Part shown: in pieces, positions 1 to 11,364 of the stretch
How positions within the stretch are numbered: position 1 is the stretch's first letter
Layout of the letters: each line of letters opens with the position of its first letter
DNA from: Laburnicola sp. R22_1
Lineage: Eukaryota > Ascomycota > Dothideomycetes > Pleosporales > Didymosphaeriaceae
NCBI GenBank assembly: GCA_014281115.1
Contig: JACONQ010000007.1
Coordinates: forward strand, 186,001 to 250,000
Reading direction: 5' to 3'
Length of the DNA: 64,000 nucleotides
Made by a program: the position numbers and the translations under genes
Notes under the pieces: generated by a model
The model's input: only the letters and a program-made list of their open reading frames with translations
Database searches by the model: none
What the model was told of the DNA's origin: nothing

Positions 1-228
1 AGGTTTTAGTGCCTTCTATTTTACTCCTCTCTGTGTATAGTGCGGACTCGACCTTAATTAGAATCTCCACACAACGAAGATGTTTAATAATTAAGCCTAT
101 AGGGCTTATATGTAGAGTTATTATCCCTACTTTTAGTATATTAATAGTAGTTAGCGCCTTTTTCTTAAGGGCTGCTGCATTCTATACTAAATAACTTCTT
201 AATATTAGTAGTGCTATTGTAACTACAG
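1..228. repeat. Partial copy of dispersed repeat D
   Basis: The first 90 bases (starting AGGTTTTAGTGCC) match 2581-2670 in direct orientation, and 28081-28160 as reverse complement, with scattered C/T and G/A differences. The copy is cut by the window edge. The rest, to about 228, is AT-rich and holds no recognisable gene; a 61-codon open frame here is not protein-like. The repeat is probably the end of a transposon but its class cannot be told. Confidence 0.6.
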
Positions 229-980
229 TGGGGTGCAATAAAAAAAGTCACTTAAAAAGTTACCTTTTCTAAAGTCTTATAGCTCCCTTATTAGGTTAGC
301 TAAAAATATAAAAATATAGTATTTTAAAGAGACGGTTTAGGGTATTATACCTAGGCCATTAGCAAGCGTTTAGTCAGTCTAGGGTAAAAGTAATTTAGGG
401 GTAAAATAGGGGTAAAAAAAAACTCTAACTTTAGAAGAGTATAACTTTTTATCTAAGATACAGAATTAGCTAATACTTATATATAGTATAATATATCTTT
501 TGCTAATCTCTCTATAACTTTCTAGTATAGATTTACTACTATTATTTTTAATTATTTTAGATTTAAGGAAATTTAGTAATCTATTAAGAAACTAGTAATA
601 AAGTAATATTTAATATGATAAATAGTATATTTTAGCTTATTTATAGGCACTAGATTATATACATATAGATTATATATAAATATTATTATTATATTAAACT
701 ATTTAATATAGGTGCACTAAAATAAATATTAAAAAGTCTATAGTATTAGGATTACTAATACTTATTACTAATATAATATTATATAATTACTCTAACTATA
801 ACATAGAGTATATATATATATTAAACTATATTTATATGTATAGTATAGCCTATATAATTAAGTAAATAAATTTTACTTTTTTAATTAGGCTAAAACGTCT
901 ATTACTTTATAGATTATAAATTATTATTACTAATACTATTAGTATAGGTTACGAGTACTCTATATATTATAATAATATAA

Positions 981-1019
<39 letters not shown>

Positions 1020-1440
1020 TTTTAAAACTATATATAAAAAGACATTGAGAAAAAGACTAAGTCTACTAGTATAAAAAGGTCTAAATTTTTAAACTTAAAT
1101 ATATTCTTTATTATAAGGCCTATTAGAATAAGAAAAATTTAGTTTTAACTAGAATAATAAGATTAATAAAGTTATAGTTCTAGTTTATACTTATTTAGCT
1201 ATTAGTGAATATAGTTTAGAAGTAAAATAGGGATAAGAAAAACCTATAACTTTAGAGTAATATAACTTTTTAATTAATATATAGAAAGAGTTACTTTTTT
1301 AATATAGTATAGATTTAGATCTATAGGATAGTTCTATAGTTTTATATTATAGGGTTATTATCTACATTAGTTAGTATTTAATAGTTTATTAATAATATTA
1401 AATATTAATAAAATAGTAATAAAGTAATATATAATATATT
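229..1440. other. AT-rich RIP-like desert, possible Tc1-type terminus
   Basis: The stretch is very AT-rich and TpA-rich with stops in all frames. At 229-255 a TA is followed by CAGTGGGGTGCAATAAAA, which resembles the terminal repeat of fungal Tc1/mariner-like elements, but no partner end was found. Blocks near 370-480 and 1200-1300 resemble each other (GGGGTAAAA...CTAACTTTAGA...TATAACTTTTTA), so it is repeated, decayed DNA. A short (TA)n run lies near 989-1015. No gene is visible. Confidence 0.5.
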
Positions 1441-2450
1441 ACGATTCTCCCCGAAGTTAATCCGTAATGTCACGTAATCTCGGGCCGGCTATTTAACCGA
1501 CTACCGTATTACGTAATTAATAGTTTCTTTAACAACATTTTTTGCTGTAATAATAACAATAATAATTATAACAGCAACTAATCTAACTAGCTTATTACTC
1601 TCCTATAGTAGATTTCTCCTCGTAACTAGCAAGCTGTATACCGCCCCCTAGGACCTCGCCGCTGCCGCCCATCTCCCCTATGCTCCCGCCGTCGCTACTT
1701 ACTCTTACTCTCACCCTTATCGCTCGCGGTCCCCTGCCTTAACAGCAGCCTAGATAATCGCCACTGCCTTAACAAGCTTCTTACGCTACTACTGCGCCTC
1801 TAGCGTCTTATACATTGCGATAAACTCTTTCTCCCCTTTACTCTAGTCCTCGCCCTTATAGTCTTTATTACCTTTATTTTTAGTTATATTTTTAAGCTTC
1901 TATAGTATAATCTCTATGTTATGCTGTTATTACGTTACAAAGGCTACGTCTCTTCTACTAATATCTAGGTACTAAAGAACTGCCTTGCACTCTAGAATCT
2001 AGAGGCACAAGGCGCGGCAAATTAGCCTAAAGACATCAATAATAGGGTACTTAAAGATAAGCTCTAGAGGCCCCTCTAATAATCCTTCTAGTCGTACAAG
2101 GTTGCTAAATCTCTAGAAATTGTCCTTAACTTTGCCTAGCTAGTTGTCTATGTCCTAACCAAATTTAATAACAGCTATGTCGCTATAGGTATTAGACTCG
2201 AACACAATATTAGGTCGCTAGAAAGTAGTTATCGCGTCGCTAGATATAATAGATAAAGAGTTAGATTTAAAAGACGTAGTGTTATGTGTTAAAGTAAAGA
2301 TTTAGTGTACTAGGCGTCGCTAATATTGCAAGAGCTGTTAGATCGCGAGCGCGATAACTAAACTATAGTTAAGCGTCCTATTGCCCACACTGCTCCCGCG
2401 GTTGCGACTTCGCGGTCTACTGCGGCTCTCTAACGGTCCACTAGTTAAGA
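1441..2450 (-). pseudogene. GC-balanced degenerate coding block, unknown
   Basis: Base composition changes abruptly at 1441 (CGATTCTCCCCGAAG) and stays much less AT-rich to about 2450. On the minus strand, frames between roughly 2230 and 1750 read like a coding sequence broken by a few TAG/TAA codons. A segment near 2150-1980 reads, with stops, like ...LVRLEGLLEGPLELI..., and there are K/E-rich stretches near 1860-1780. I do not recognise the protein. It lies between two copies of repeat D, so it may be cargo or the coding part of an unidentified transposon. Confidence 0.3.
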
Positions 2451-2454
2451 GATA

Positions 2455-2670
2455 ACATATAACTTAGTTATGCCTAACTATCTATTAACTACTATTATTA
2501 ATGCTGCTGTGTAGAAAGTTAATAATAAAATCATTATTATTTTATGTATATTTTGTTACTACTACTATGTGCTAGGTACTAGGTTTTAGTGCCTCCTATT
2601 TTACTCCTCTCTATGTATAGTGCGGACTTAACCTTGGTTAGAATCTCCACACAACAAAGATCTTTAATAA
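2455..2670. repeat. Dispersed repeat D (copy 2)
   Basis: About 200 bp, from TATCTATTAACTACTATT through AGAATCTCCACACAACAAAG, that recurs as a reverse complement at about 28060-28280; its last 90 bp recur at 1-90. Differences between copies are mainly transitions. It directly borders the 3' side of the Tc1-like transposase remnant and may be a terminal or subterminal region of a DNA transposon. Confidence 0.65.
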
Positions 2671-2682
2671 TATATTACTAAT

Positions 2683-3895
2683 ACTTAGTATAATATCCTT
2701 TAGCCTCTATAACAGCAGCATAACGCCTAGGTTAAGATAGTATACAATTATCTATATCCTTTTGGGGAATTAAAGCCCACTCCTCTAGTATAGCCTTTTT
2801 AAAAGCCTTAATACTAGCCTCACTTTTACCTACCTCTAAAGTAGTATTATATCTCTTATTTAGTCTATATTTTAATAGACTCCAGACGTTTTCAATAGGG
2901 GCAAGATCGGGACTATAGAGGGGGTGGTAAAAGAGATTAATTTTCTCTTTTTTAAAGAAATCCAAAACTAATTTAGTTTTATGGATTTTGGCGTTATCTT
3001 ATTACAATTGCCATTCTAGACTAGTATTAGTATATAAAACCTTATAAATTATTTAAAATATAATATATTAAAAATTAAAAAAGAGGTAAAAAGGTATATA
3101 AGGACTTACCCCTTTTAACTATAGGTTTAACTATAGGTATAAGGATTTTATTTAAATAATCCTTATTAGTAAAGCTAGTAGACTAATTAGGAGTTTTAAT
3201 AAACTCTAATCTAGATCTACCGCCTATCTAAATTGCTTCCTAGATTTAAATAGTAATATCGCGAGCTATTATTAAATTAGTATAATAGTTATTAAAAAAA
3301 TAAAATTATAAAACAATAGAGAAAAAGAAGAAGATTCTTGTAAGTTAGGTAGAATTTTAAAATACTTACTAGAATTTTTAGTAGAAACTATTTCTTTCCT
3401 AACTTTACTATTTCCTTTCTTTTAATAGTATTCACGTGTAAGATCGTGGGTACAATGCTTAATCTATCAATTTACTATTAAGGCGATCCCTTAAAAAAGG
3501 AAAGTAGGTCTAAAGGCTACAAGGCCTAAGAAGAAAACTCTGCCCTAGCCAAGGCTAATCTAGGCCAGTCTAGGGCAACTAGGGGGTTACGCTGCCACAG
3601 GTGACGCGTTGTGACATCACCCCTACTACTATGCCCCCTTTGTAATGCTAACTTATCAGAAAATATAACTTTAGAAAAGTCTATATTTTCTATATTTTTA
3701 ACTCTTTCTTTAGCAAATAATAATCTAGTATTAGCTTTTTTTATTTAATAATGACTTTTTAGTAGCCTTATTAAATAAATAACCCTCCTCTTTTAAGAAG
3801 TACTGTAAAGTTCTTTTAGCTACTCCTAGATTATTTTCTAATAATAATCTTTTATTTTCTTTCTTATGGCTTTTAATTAAATCCCTATTAATAAC
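2683..3895 (-). pseudogene. Tc1/mariner-like transposase remnant
   Basis: Broken transposase of the Tc1/mariner (DDE_3) type. The C-terminal piece (2965-2732) reads ...YHPLYSPDLAPIENVW..., the hallmark YSPDLNPIE-type block with the third acidic residue. Just upstream, near 3000-2966, DNAKIH follows two stop codons and matches the block with the second catalytic Asp. An N-terminal helix-turn-helix-like piece lies at about 3893-3731 (...GVAKRTLQYFLKEEGY...). The middle (3010-3430) is AT-rich and full of stops, a 180 bp solo LTR sits at 3437-3616, and the 5' end is cut at 3895 by a copia LTR. It cannot encode an active enzyme. Confidence 0.8.
3437..3616. mobile_element. Solo LTR of gypsy family B
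   Basis: A 180 bp block starting TGTAAGATCGTGGG and ending GTTGTGACA. It has the same length and closely similar sequence as the LTRs of element B at 38291-38470 and 55737-55916. Flanks TCACG/TCACC look like a 5 bp target duplication with one mismatch. It is less mutated than the two LTRs of the full element and interrupts the Tc1-like remnant. Confidence 0.8.
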
Positions 3896-4889
3896 TGTTA
3901 AAACTATATTAGTAAGCAAAATAAATAATAAAATAACATGTTAGAATTTCGCTGTTATAATAAAAGATAAATAGATAAATAACTATAAGCTACCTAAAAA
4001 TAAACTAAAATAGTCGTTCCGATAATAAGTTACAATTAAAGCCAAAGTCAACTTTAAGTAACGCACAAAAAGTTTACTAAAAGATAATTGTAAGAAATCT
4101 AATATTATATATATTAATTTACTTAAAACTAAAACCAAAATATAATATAAAACTAACCTAATAAATATTATAAAATACGCTATCGTAATATAAATAAGCT
4201 CGTAATTAATTATTCTAAATTAATAACTTTTGACAAACTTGTCGCAATTAAGCGCTTTAACAATTTTGAGCAATTGCTAAAAAGAATATACTAAACAAGG
4301 CAATATTATATGTATTAAATTACTTATTACTAAAAACAAAATATAATATATAAAAGACTTATTTTACAATATAAAATACATTAGCGTATAATAAACTAAG
4401 GAGTAATAAATTATGCTAAAATAAGGCGTTTATTATTAACGTTACAACTAAGCAATAGTAAAACAAAGTTTGCAATAGCTCGTATATAAAACACTAGTTT
4501 GCATATAAAACACTAGTTTGTTTATAAAACACTAGTTTGCATATAAAACACTAGTTTGCATATAAAATACTAGTTTGTATATAAAACACTAGTTTGCATA
4601 TAAAACACTAGTTTGCATATAATAGCTTGCATATAAAACACTAGTCTGTATATAAAATAATAGCTCGCATATAAAACACTATTGCATATAAAACACTAGT
4701 TCAAACATTAGTTTAAAACACTAGCACGTATAAAAGTTAAAGGCATAATTAAACTATACAAAACTAAGTGTTCGTTAGTCTAAATTATTTTGTATATAGA
4801 TTGCTAGGTAGCCAGTTTATTAAAATTAAATTAACCAGTTTAACAATACCAACTCGATCACCTTCTTATCTATTTATCCACTTTTCACA
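3896..4889 (+). mobile_element. Copia-family LTR, copy 1 (994 bp)
   Basis: Starts TGTTAAAACTATATTAG and ends CTTTTCACA (TG...CA). Same family as 6002-7052, 60317-61262 and 62683-63677. The right flank GTTGG (4890-4894) is the reverse complement of the CCAAC target site seen around the inverted copy at 62683-63677, so both mark the same ancestral insertion into the copia protease region. The left flank ATAAC does not match, so this side was altered by recombination. A 19 bp minisatellite fills 4484-4705. Confidence 0.8.
4484..4705. repeat. 19 bp minisatellite inside copia LTR
   Basis: Tandem units of the form CTAGTTTGCATATAAAACA with C/T variants and some shortened units (TAGCTTGCATATAA). Units are directly adjacent with no unique spacers. 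Corresponding arrays occur at about 6585-6870, 60893-61080 and 62875-63095 with different unit numbers. Confidence 0.85.
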
Positions 4890-6001
4890 GTTGGATATAA
4901 TAATATGAGATAAACTACCTAAATCTAGTATTAGATTAGGGCTTTTTGACTTAGTAGTTATAAATACCTTAGTAGTTTTTGATTCTTGTTTAGGATTTCT
5001 AGAATTAAATTCTAGATTTCGAGGATTTCGATGTCCTTTTCTTGAATTAGTTTGTTTTTTATTTAGGGTAGTTAATAATACCTTTTTAATTTCCATTAGT
5101 TTAGATGACTTAGCCATTTTATCTAACAGCTTTCGATCTAGTCGATCTGATGGACATTCGGATTCACGATTTAATAGATTTTTATCTATTTTTTTATCTT
5201 TTTATATTTGAAATCGTGATTTATTTTAAACCATTTAGGTTTATTTTCAGGATGTAAATACCAACACTTATTAGTAAAGTGGGTATTTGTTTTACACTTA
5301 TTACAAAATCGTTTAGACTTTATAACTTTGTGTTAATTCTGGAATTTAGTGTATAAAACCTTAGTTTTATCACTATCTAAGTGCGTCTGACGACGACTTT
5401 CATTAATTAAATTAGAGAATAAATTCTCTAGATTAATCTTTGAAGAATCATCCCGAAATAATTAAGTTACTGAAGTAATAAACCCCTTATAATTAGGAGT
5501 TAAATTGTTTAACACCCAGGCCACAATAACCTGTTTAGGTATTTTAATTAACTTATAGTCAAGATTTGTTGTTAAATATTTAATTTTATTAAGGTACTCC
5601 TCCATTAAATTAAAATCTAACAAGGTACTATTAAATAACTCCTTTAAAAGAAGAAATTCAGAATAGTAACCTTTAGGAGAATAAAGATTCCCCAAATAAG
5701 TCCACATCTTATTGGCTGTAGATAAATCCTTAATATGCTGTAAATGACCATCTTCGACTAATAAAGTAATAATTAATTGTGCTTTTAAATTAATATTTTT
5801 CGACACTAAATTAATTGTAATATTATTACCACTCTAAATTGCAGCCATATAATTTTCTATTATAAGAATAGAAATAGTCCTAGGCTTTTACATCTCATAG
5901 TTAGAAATATTCTTAAGCATCTCTTGCTTAGAGATAGAAGAAATCTTAGAACTTATTGTAAATGAGATTGATAGGTCAAAAAGAGCTTAGAAATCTAAGA
6001 A
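4890..6001 (-). pseudogene. Ty1/copia gag-protease fragment (inverted copy)
   Basis: Minus-strand copia fragment, almost identical to 61577-62682. It contains a gag segment (5806-5462; ...NKMWTYLGNLYSPKGYYSEF..., 114 residues, one residue different from the other copy), a CX2CX4HX4C zinc knuckle near 5300, and a protease segment (5117-4890) with LILDLGSLSHI in place of the usual LDSGAS. Several in-frame stops and a frameshift in an A run (near 5185) are shared with the second copy. It has no primer site or matching 5' LTR: at 6002 it meets an LTR in the opposite orientation, and at 4889 the solo LTR. It is a recombined fragment, not an active element. Confidence 0.85.
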
Positions 6002-7052
6002 TGTTAAAACTATATTAGTAAGCAAAATAAATAATAAAATAACATGTTAGAATTTCGCTGTTATAATAAAAGATAAATAGATAAATAACTATAAGCTACC
6101 TAAAAATAAACTAAAATAGTCGTTCCGATAATAAGTTGCAATTAAAGCCAAAGTTAACTTTAAGTAACGCACAAAAAGTTTACTAAAAGATAATTGTAAG
6201 AAATCCAATATTATATGTATTAATTTACTTAAAACTAAAACTAAAATATAATATAAAACTAACCTAATAAATATTATAAAATACGCTATCGTAATATAAA
6301 TAAGCTCGTAATTAATTATTCTAAATTAATAACTTTTGACAAACTTGTCGCAATTAAGCGCTTTAACAATTTTGAGCAATTGCTAAAAAGAATATACTAA
6401 ACAAGGCAATATTATATGTATTAAATTACTTATTACTAAAAAACAAAATATAATATATAAAAGACTTGTTTTACAATATAAAATACATTAGCGTATAATA
6501 AACTAAGGAGTAATAAATTATGCTAAAATAAGGCGTTTATTGTTAACGTTACAACTAAGCAATAGTAAAACAAAGTTTGCAATAGCTCGCATATAAAATA
6601 CTAGTTTGCATATAAAACACTAGTTTGTATATAAAACACTAGTTTGTATATAAAACACTAGTTTGTATATAAAACACTAGTTTGTATATAAAACACTAGT
6701 TTGTATATAAAACACTAGTTTGTATATAAAACACTAGTTTGCATATAAAACACTAGTTTGCATATAAAACACTAGTTTGCATATAATAGCTTGTATATAA
6801 AACACTAGTCTGTATATAAAACAATAGCTCGTATATAAAACACTATTGCATATAAAACACTAGTTTAAATATTAGTTTAAAACACTAGCACGCATAAAAG
6901 TTAAAGGCATAATTAAACTATACAAAACTAAGTGTTTGTTAGTCTAAATTATTTTGTATATAGATTGCTAGGTAGCCAGTTTATTAAAATAAATCAACCA
7001 GTTTAACAATACCAACTCGATCACCTTCTTATCTATTTATCTATTTTTCACA
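6002..7052 (+). mobile_element. Copia-family LTR, copy 2 (1051 bp)
   Basis: Same LTR family and orientation as 3896-4889, also TGTTAAAAC...TTTTCACA. It is the longest copy because its 19 bp minisatellite (about 6585-6870) has the most units. Flanks AAGAA and GTTAC do not match, so it is not a simple insertion. It joins the copia fragment on the left to the hAT remnant on the right. Confidence 0.75.
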
Positions 7053-8680
7053 GTTACTTTGTTCTTAATAACACTAGTAATAATAATACTACTATTCTTA
7101 TGCTTACTTATAGAATAGGCTTTAGCGTAATCTATTGCTGCCTCTATTATAGGCCCTATACTCTTAATCTTATTAGACAAATGCTACTTTAGAGTAATAA
7201 TGCTAATGCGTTTAATAATAATATTAGTAATTTAAATATAAGTTAGCAACTTCTTACCTATTTTATACGTATATATTACTATCTATATTACGCTTTATAC
7301 TTACTTTCTACCCTTCTAAATCTTAGTAGTAGTTACTAATAATTAGTAGAATAAAAGTAATTTTATATGCATCTAGCGCAAAAGTGGCCCTCTTAGTATC
7401 CTTTTAAATCTTATTAGATATATCAAAACGCCCTAGTAGCATAAGCTTTTTAATATTTTTTAGCGTATTACTAATACTAAGCTGTCTATAAAAATATATA
7501 ATAAAATATTAGAGCTAGTAAAGCCTATTATTACTTACTAGAACTTATTCTACTTTGCTTTTAAGCACGCTATTAAATTATAACCTACTATTAACGCGTA
7601 TAATATTTACTATATTTGCTATATCTATAATAAGAATATATTTATAGCTAGTTGCTGTAATAAGTTGCCTAATACGCAGCCTTAAATAAGATCTAATAGG
7701 CTATTAGCTACTAACTAGACTATAGTTACTAAGTATATTAAAGTGTTGTAACTACTAAAGCTTATAATAAAGCGCCTTAAGAGTTGCGGCAAAGGCGTTA
7801 AAAGTGCTAATAATAATATTAATAGTCCTTCTAAGTGTAGCTATTATAGCATAATTACTAAGATTATACCTATTTTTAAATATATACTTATATACTATAA
7901 GTAGCGTGTTAAGGCCTATAAAGCTATTAATTATAATACCTATAAAGAAGCGTATAAAGACTACCTTATAATTAACCTACGCGCCGCCTAGGTAAAAGCT
8001 AATTAATACTACTCTAAGCTTAACTACTTACCTATATACTACGCTGCTATAATACTCTATCTATACTATAAGAACTACTATAGAACTATCTAGGCTAATA
8101 GGCCTAACTAGATTACTAGTAATAATATTATATTTTAGGCGCTTTAAAATAAGTATAAAGGCTTAGCAGTATGCCCTACTATAGTAAAACGCCCTATAGT
8201 TATTAGTAACAATAATAATAATACTATTAATACCCTTATTAACCCTAAGGCAATAGTAGCAGCAGCAGCTACTAATAACAGCAACCTAGACAAATATTAG
8301 CAATAGAAGAGGTAGAAGCTAAAAGTAAAGAAAGGTTCTAAAGCTACTAATAATCCTATTAAATACTAGGTAGAATTGCATAATCGCTATCTAAACCTTA
8401 CCTATATAGCCTTTAACCTTATTTCTATTCTAGCCTCTAGCTATAAGTATAAGCATATATTTAGCAAGCTTAGTAACCTTCTTAAGTCTTAAAGACGCGT
8501 AATTTTACGATAGTTATTAGCGGCTATATAGTGCGTATAGAGGTAGCTTAAGGTTAGCTTTAGTAAAGGCCACAACCCTATATAATATATAGTAGACAAT
8601 AAGCTAGATTTAATATACTAGCTAGGCAATTAGAATAGAGATAGCTATAGCAAGTAATTTTTATATATACCTTATCTAAT
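7053..8680 (+). pseudogene. hAT-family transposase remnant
   Basis: The plus strand shows a long degenerate reading frame. Near 8390-8550 it reads, with stops, YLNLTYIAFNLISILASSYK...IFSKLSNLLKS*RR, which matches the hAT C-terminal dimerisation block (YPNLS.MALDLLSIPA...ERVFS...R). Upstream, near 8010-8110, is a segment like LPIYYAAIILYLYYKNYY, which fits the hAT 'aaivLhP..k..y' region. A Ser/Ala/Asn-rich stretch at 8200-8290 lies between. Stops are mostly TAG/TAA in place of Trp/Gln codons. The 5' part is cut or replaced at the LTR junction (7052). Confidence 0.65.
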
Positions 8681-9842
8681 ACACATATAATTATTAAGCT
8701 ATTAAGCCTTTATTAAGCTTTCTAATTAAGCTAACTCTAAAACCTCTATTAAGCTAATTAAGCTAAGCCTTAGAGTACTTATTGCAAGCCTTAAGTCAAG
8801 CTAACTGCTAAGGCTTAATCGGCTTAATTGTTAGCCACTATGGGCGAGCTATCTGTAGATAATAGCAGAGTTAAACATTAGAGGAGTTTGCGGAAACTAA
8901 GGCGACTAGAATCGCAGTTAGACAAGGCACTAGGTATGTAGAGAGAGAGTAGGGAGTAGAGGAATAGCTAAAGACTAATATATTTCTTATTTAAGATATT
9001 GCTGCATTAGCCTTTATAGTAAGAGACGTTAGAACGTAGAGAAAAAAGGACAAGAGGTCTATTATTAATAAAAGAAAGAGGTAGGAGGTGACCTTTCTTA
9101 CCTAGAAGTAGGATACTCTTTAAAGATGGGCGGGTATAAACGCTCTAAGCTAAAGGTTAGAAATAGTTAGGAAAGGTATTTGTCTAGACGGCTATGTTTA
9201 CTTCTCTTTTGTTCTTAGTCTTATATTTTAGCACTAATGCGCTTAAACCACAGTAGCAATATAGTATCTCTAGATTTTAATATAATCTTATTAAAAGCTT
9301 CTTTAATAGTTTTCTATTTCTGAGTATGAATATATGCCTACTTACGGCGTTTAAGTAATTAAACAAACAAAAACCTTTTTAAAAGACAAGCTCCCACACA
9401 ATAAAATAAAGTACTCTTTAATATGGCTTATTAGTAGAATATGCTTCTAGTTTTCGCTTACTTAAAGTTATAGAAGTTAAATCTCTATTCTTCTACTTTG
9501 TTTATATAACTAATAAATAGTAATAGTAGTAATAATATACTTATAGTACGCGCTTTAATTTTAAGTTATATTAAACTATGGTTGGGGTTTAGTACTAGTA
9601 GCTTCGTTAAATTATTAAGAAAGACTGGCCTACTATAAGTTATAATACTATATAACGTAAAAACTTTCTAAATTAATATATACACGCGATTTATAGCCTC
9701 CTTACTCTTCCTATAAAGTACTATCTTTGGCTCCTACTTTCTAGAGACCTATATAACAATTAATAATTGCAAAAGCAACTAAATAACATTTCTAAGCAAA
9801 CCTAAATATCTTAAACACGTTAACTATCTTCTTAACATACTA
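8681..9842. other. AT-rich intergenic, no gene seen
   Basis: Moderately AT-rich. Around 8690-8840 the motif TTAAGC/CTTAATTAAGCTAA recurs many times in both orientations, as in a decayed subterminal repeat region of a hAT element. 8860-9200 is slightly more GC-rich (purine-rich) but has stops in all frames. Nothing recognisable. Confidence 0.4.
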
Positions 9843-10197
9843 TGGACCGCTAACTGCCTAATCTTAATAAGATAGCGTCTGTATTACGCGCTACTACAAA
9901 TAAGATAAAGAAACTCTAAAATAACACTAATGCCGCCGCCTTCACTAATAATAACTACCTTACTACAAAAACCCTTAATCTTATTCTAAACTACCTAGAT
10001 GCTATAGATCTTGCCTTTGTGGGTTATTTTAATAAGCTTAAGAGACAGATATTTAATATTAAAAGTAACGTTTAGTGTTATATTAGAATGGCGTTTAAGG
10101 AGGTTAATAGAAACTTAGAAGAGATTAGAAAGAAGATTAATAATATTAAGCGCGTAGTAGAGGATATTAAGCGGAGCCTTAATAGCAAAAGAGATTA
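9843..10197 (+). pseudogene. Degenerate ~118-codon ORF, unknown, coiled-coil-like
   Basis: From ATG 9843 a frame runs to TAA 10195-10197 with only three internal stops, each at a codon that a single transition would explain. It reads like an amphipathic helical protein: an Asn/Ala/Thr-rich first half, then a charged heptad-like second half (...FKEVNRNLEEIRKKINNIKR...). I do not recognise a family. It could be a remnant of a transposon structural protein or of a host gene hit by RIP. Confidence 0.35.
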
Positions 10198-10692
10198 ATG
10201 CTAAATAAGGTCTATGTAGACTAAGTACTATAGTCTTCTTAGTTTGGCGGAGAATCTAGCAATTAATGCTGACTTAATAGAAATATAGTATAGTAGTCTT
10301 AGGGCATCTATTAAAATATAATCTATAGCTTAAGATCTTTATAGATAGGTTTTACTTTAAGATGCCTTATATAAGTATTCTATTAAGGTAATACAATCTA
10401 TTCTATTTTAAAGTCTTAGATACGACGTAATTTCTAGAATTAATCCTACGCGAGATTAGACAGGTAATATAAGGGGGTAGTATGAGTAGATTATTAGTAG
10501 GTTGTTATGTACACGGCGCAGAGGTCTTTTATATAAGAAAATAAGGTGGCAGAGTTAACCTACTACTAATTCGCTTACTCTACCCCCTTATTAAAAAGTA
10601 AAGCCATAAGAGCTAAACTCCGCTCATAAAGGTAATATGTGACTAAAGAGTTAGGAGTGGCACTAGTGGTCTTTTTTATGCTGACGCAACTA
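10198..10692. other. Transition from AT desert to gene island 1
   Basis: Base composition rises gradually, with normal composition from about 10600. No coding potential recognised; short open frames around 10575-10820 overlap the inverted-repeat element and are not protein-like. Confidence 0.4.
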
Positions 10693-10870
10693 CTGGGGTA
10701 CCTGGCCAAAGTAGTGTATGTTAGGGGATCCATGCCCACGACCCACTTATCAAAGCTGGCCAATCACTTGTGCTTACGTTATTGGTCTGCCTTAAGTTAT
10801 TGGACAAACTTGTGTGGCTGAGCAGCGACATGGATCCCCTGACGTACACTACTTTGGCCGGGTACCACGG
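10693..10870. mobile_element. 178 bp MITE-like element with TA flanks
   Basis: Terminal inverted repeats of about 40 bp: the left arm reads through GGCCAAAGTAGTGTATG to GGGGATCCATG, and the right arm is its reverse complement with a few differences. Both ends are flanked by TA (10691-10692 and 10871-10872), as for Tc1/mariner or pogo-type elements. The roughly 90 bp core has no ORF. It lies about 490 bp upstream of the VOC-protein start codon and shows little RIP. Confidence 0.75.
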
Positions 10871-10872
10871 TA

Positions 10873-11364
10873 GGGTGAGCTGCTATGGCTCGTAAAAGCA
10901 AATCCAGCCTCATTGACGCCAATATGCGCGATCCGTACTCAGTCGTCACATATCCCCTACTATACTTGAAATTGGACTTACCACCTCTTTTCCTCGAACC
11001 TGTATTTCTGCCTGATGCTCGTGTTACTTTCAGCGACCGTATTCCTCGCATTCAAGGCATCAGCGCCATTCACGTGAGTTCGTGACGCCACGTTGAGTAA
11101 TTACACGCGTTACCCCTCTCGAACGCGACTTGGCTGACGCACAATCATCTGGGCGAGAAGGGAAACAAAGAAGTATAAATAATTGGGAATAGTCCCTTCA
11201 AGCTACGACTTCATCATCATCCACTTCACATTAACCGTCTCAGAAAACGTCCAGCAAGCACGCCTCCATCAAGACCCACTGTACGTAGTCCCTACACTCT
11301 CACTCGAGGTTAGGCTGAGCTAATCAGTAACAGCTCTCATACTTGACTCTTTAAGACGCTCACA
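10873..11364 (+). promoter_or_regulatory. Upstream region of the VOC-domain gene, TATA-like box
   Basis: Normal-composition upstream region. TATAAATA at 11174-11181 lies about 184 bp before the start codon and is a plausible core promoter. The stretch after it is C- and CT-rich (11200-11280), as often seen near fungal transcription starts. Open frames of 60-85 codons on both strands (10797-11085) have no recognisable similarity and are left out. Confidence 0.45.

Noticed and set aside
4484..4705. CRISPR-like regular array in the copia LTR
   Set aside because: Units of about 19 bp are directly joined without unique spacers, vary in sequence and occur in every LTR copy of a eukaryotic retrotransposon; it is a minisatellite.
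3896..7052. A complete small LTR element with copies 1 and 2 as its two LTRs
   Set aside because: The outer flanks (ATAAC, GTTAC) do not match, no primer site follows copy 1, and the inner sequence is an inverted copia gag fragment. The CCAAC evidence shows copy 1 was a solo LTR.
10797..11085. Overlapping 84- and 66-codon open frames on both strands upstream of the VOC gene
   Set aside because: They overlap each other, one runs into the MITE-like element, and neither resembles a protein family.
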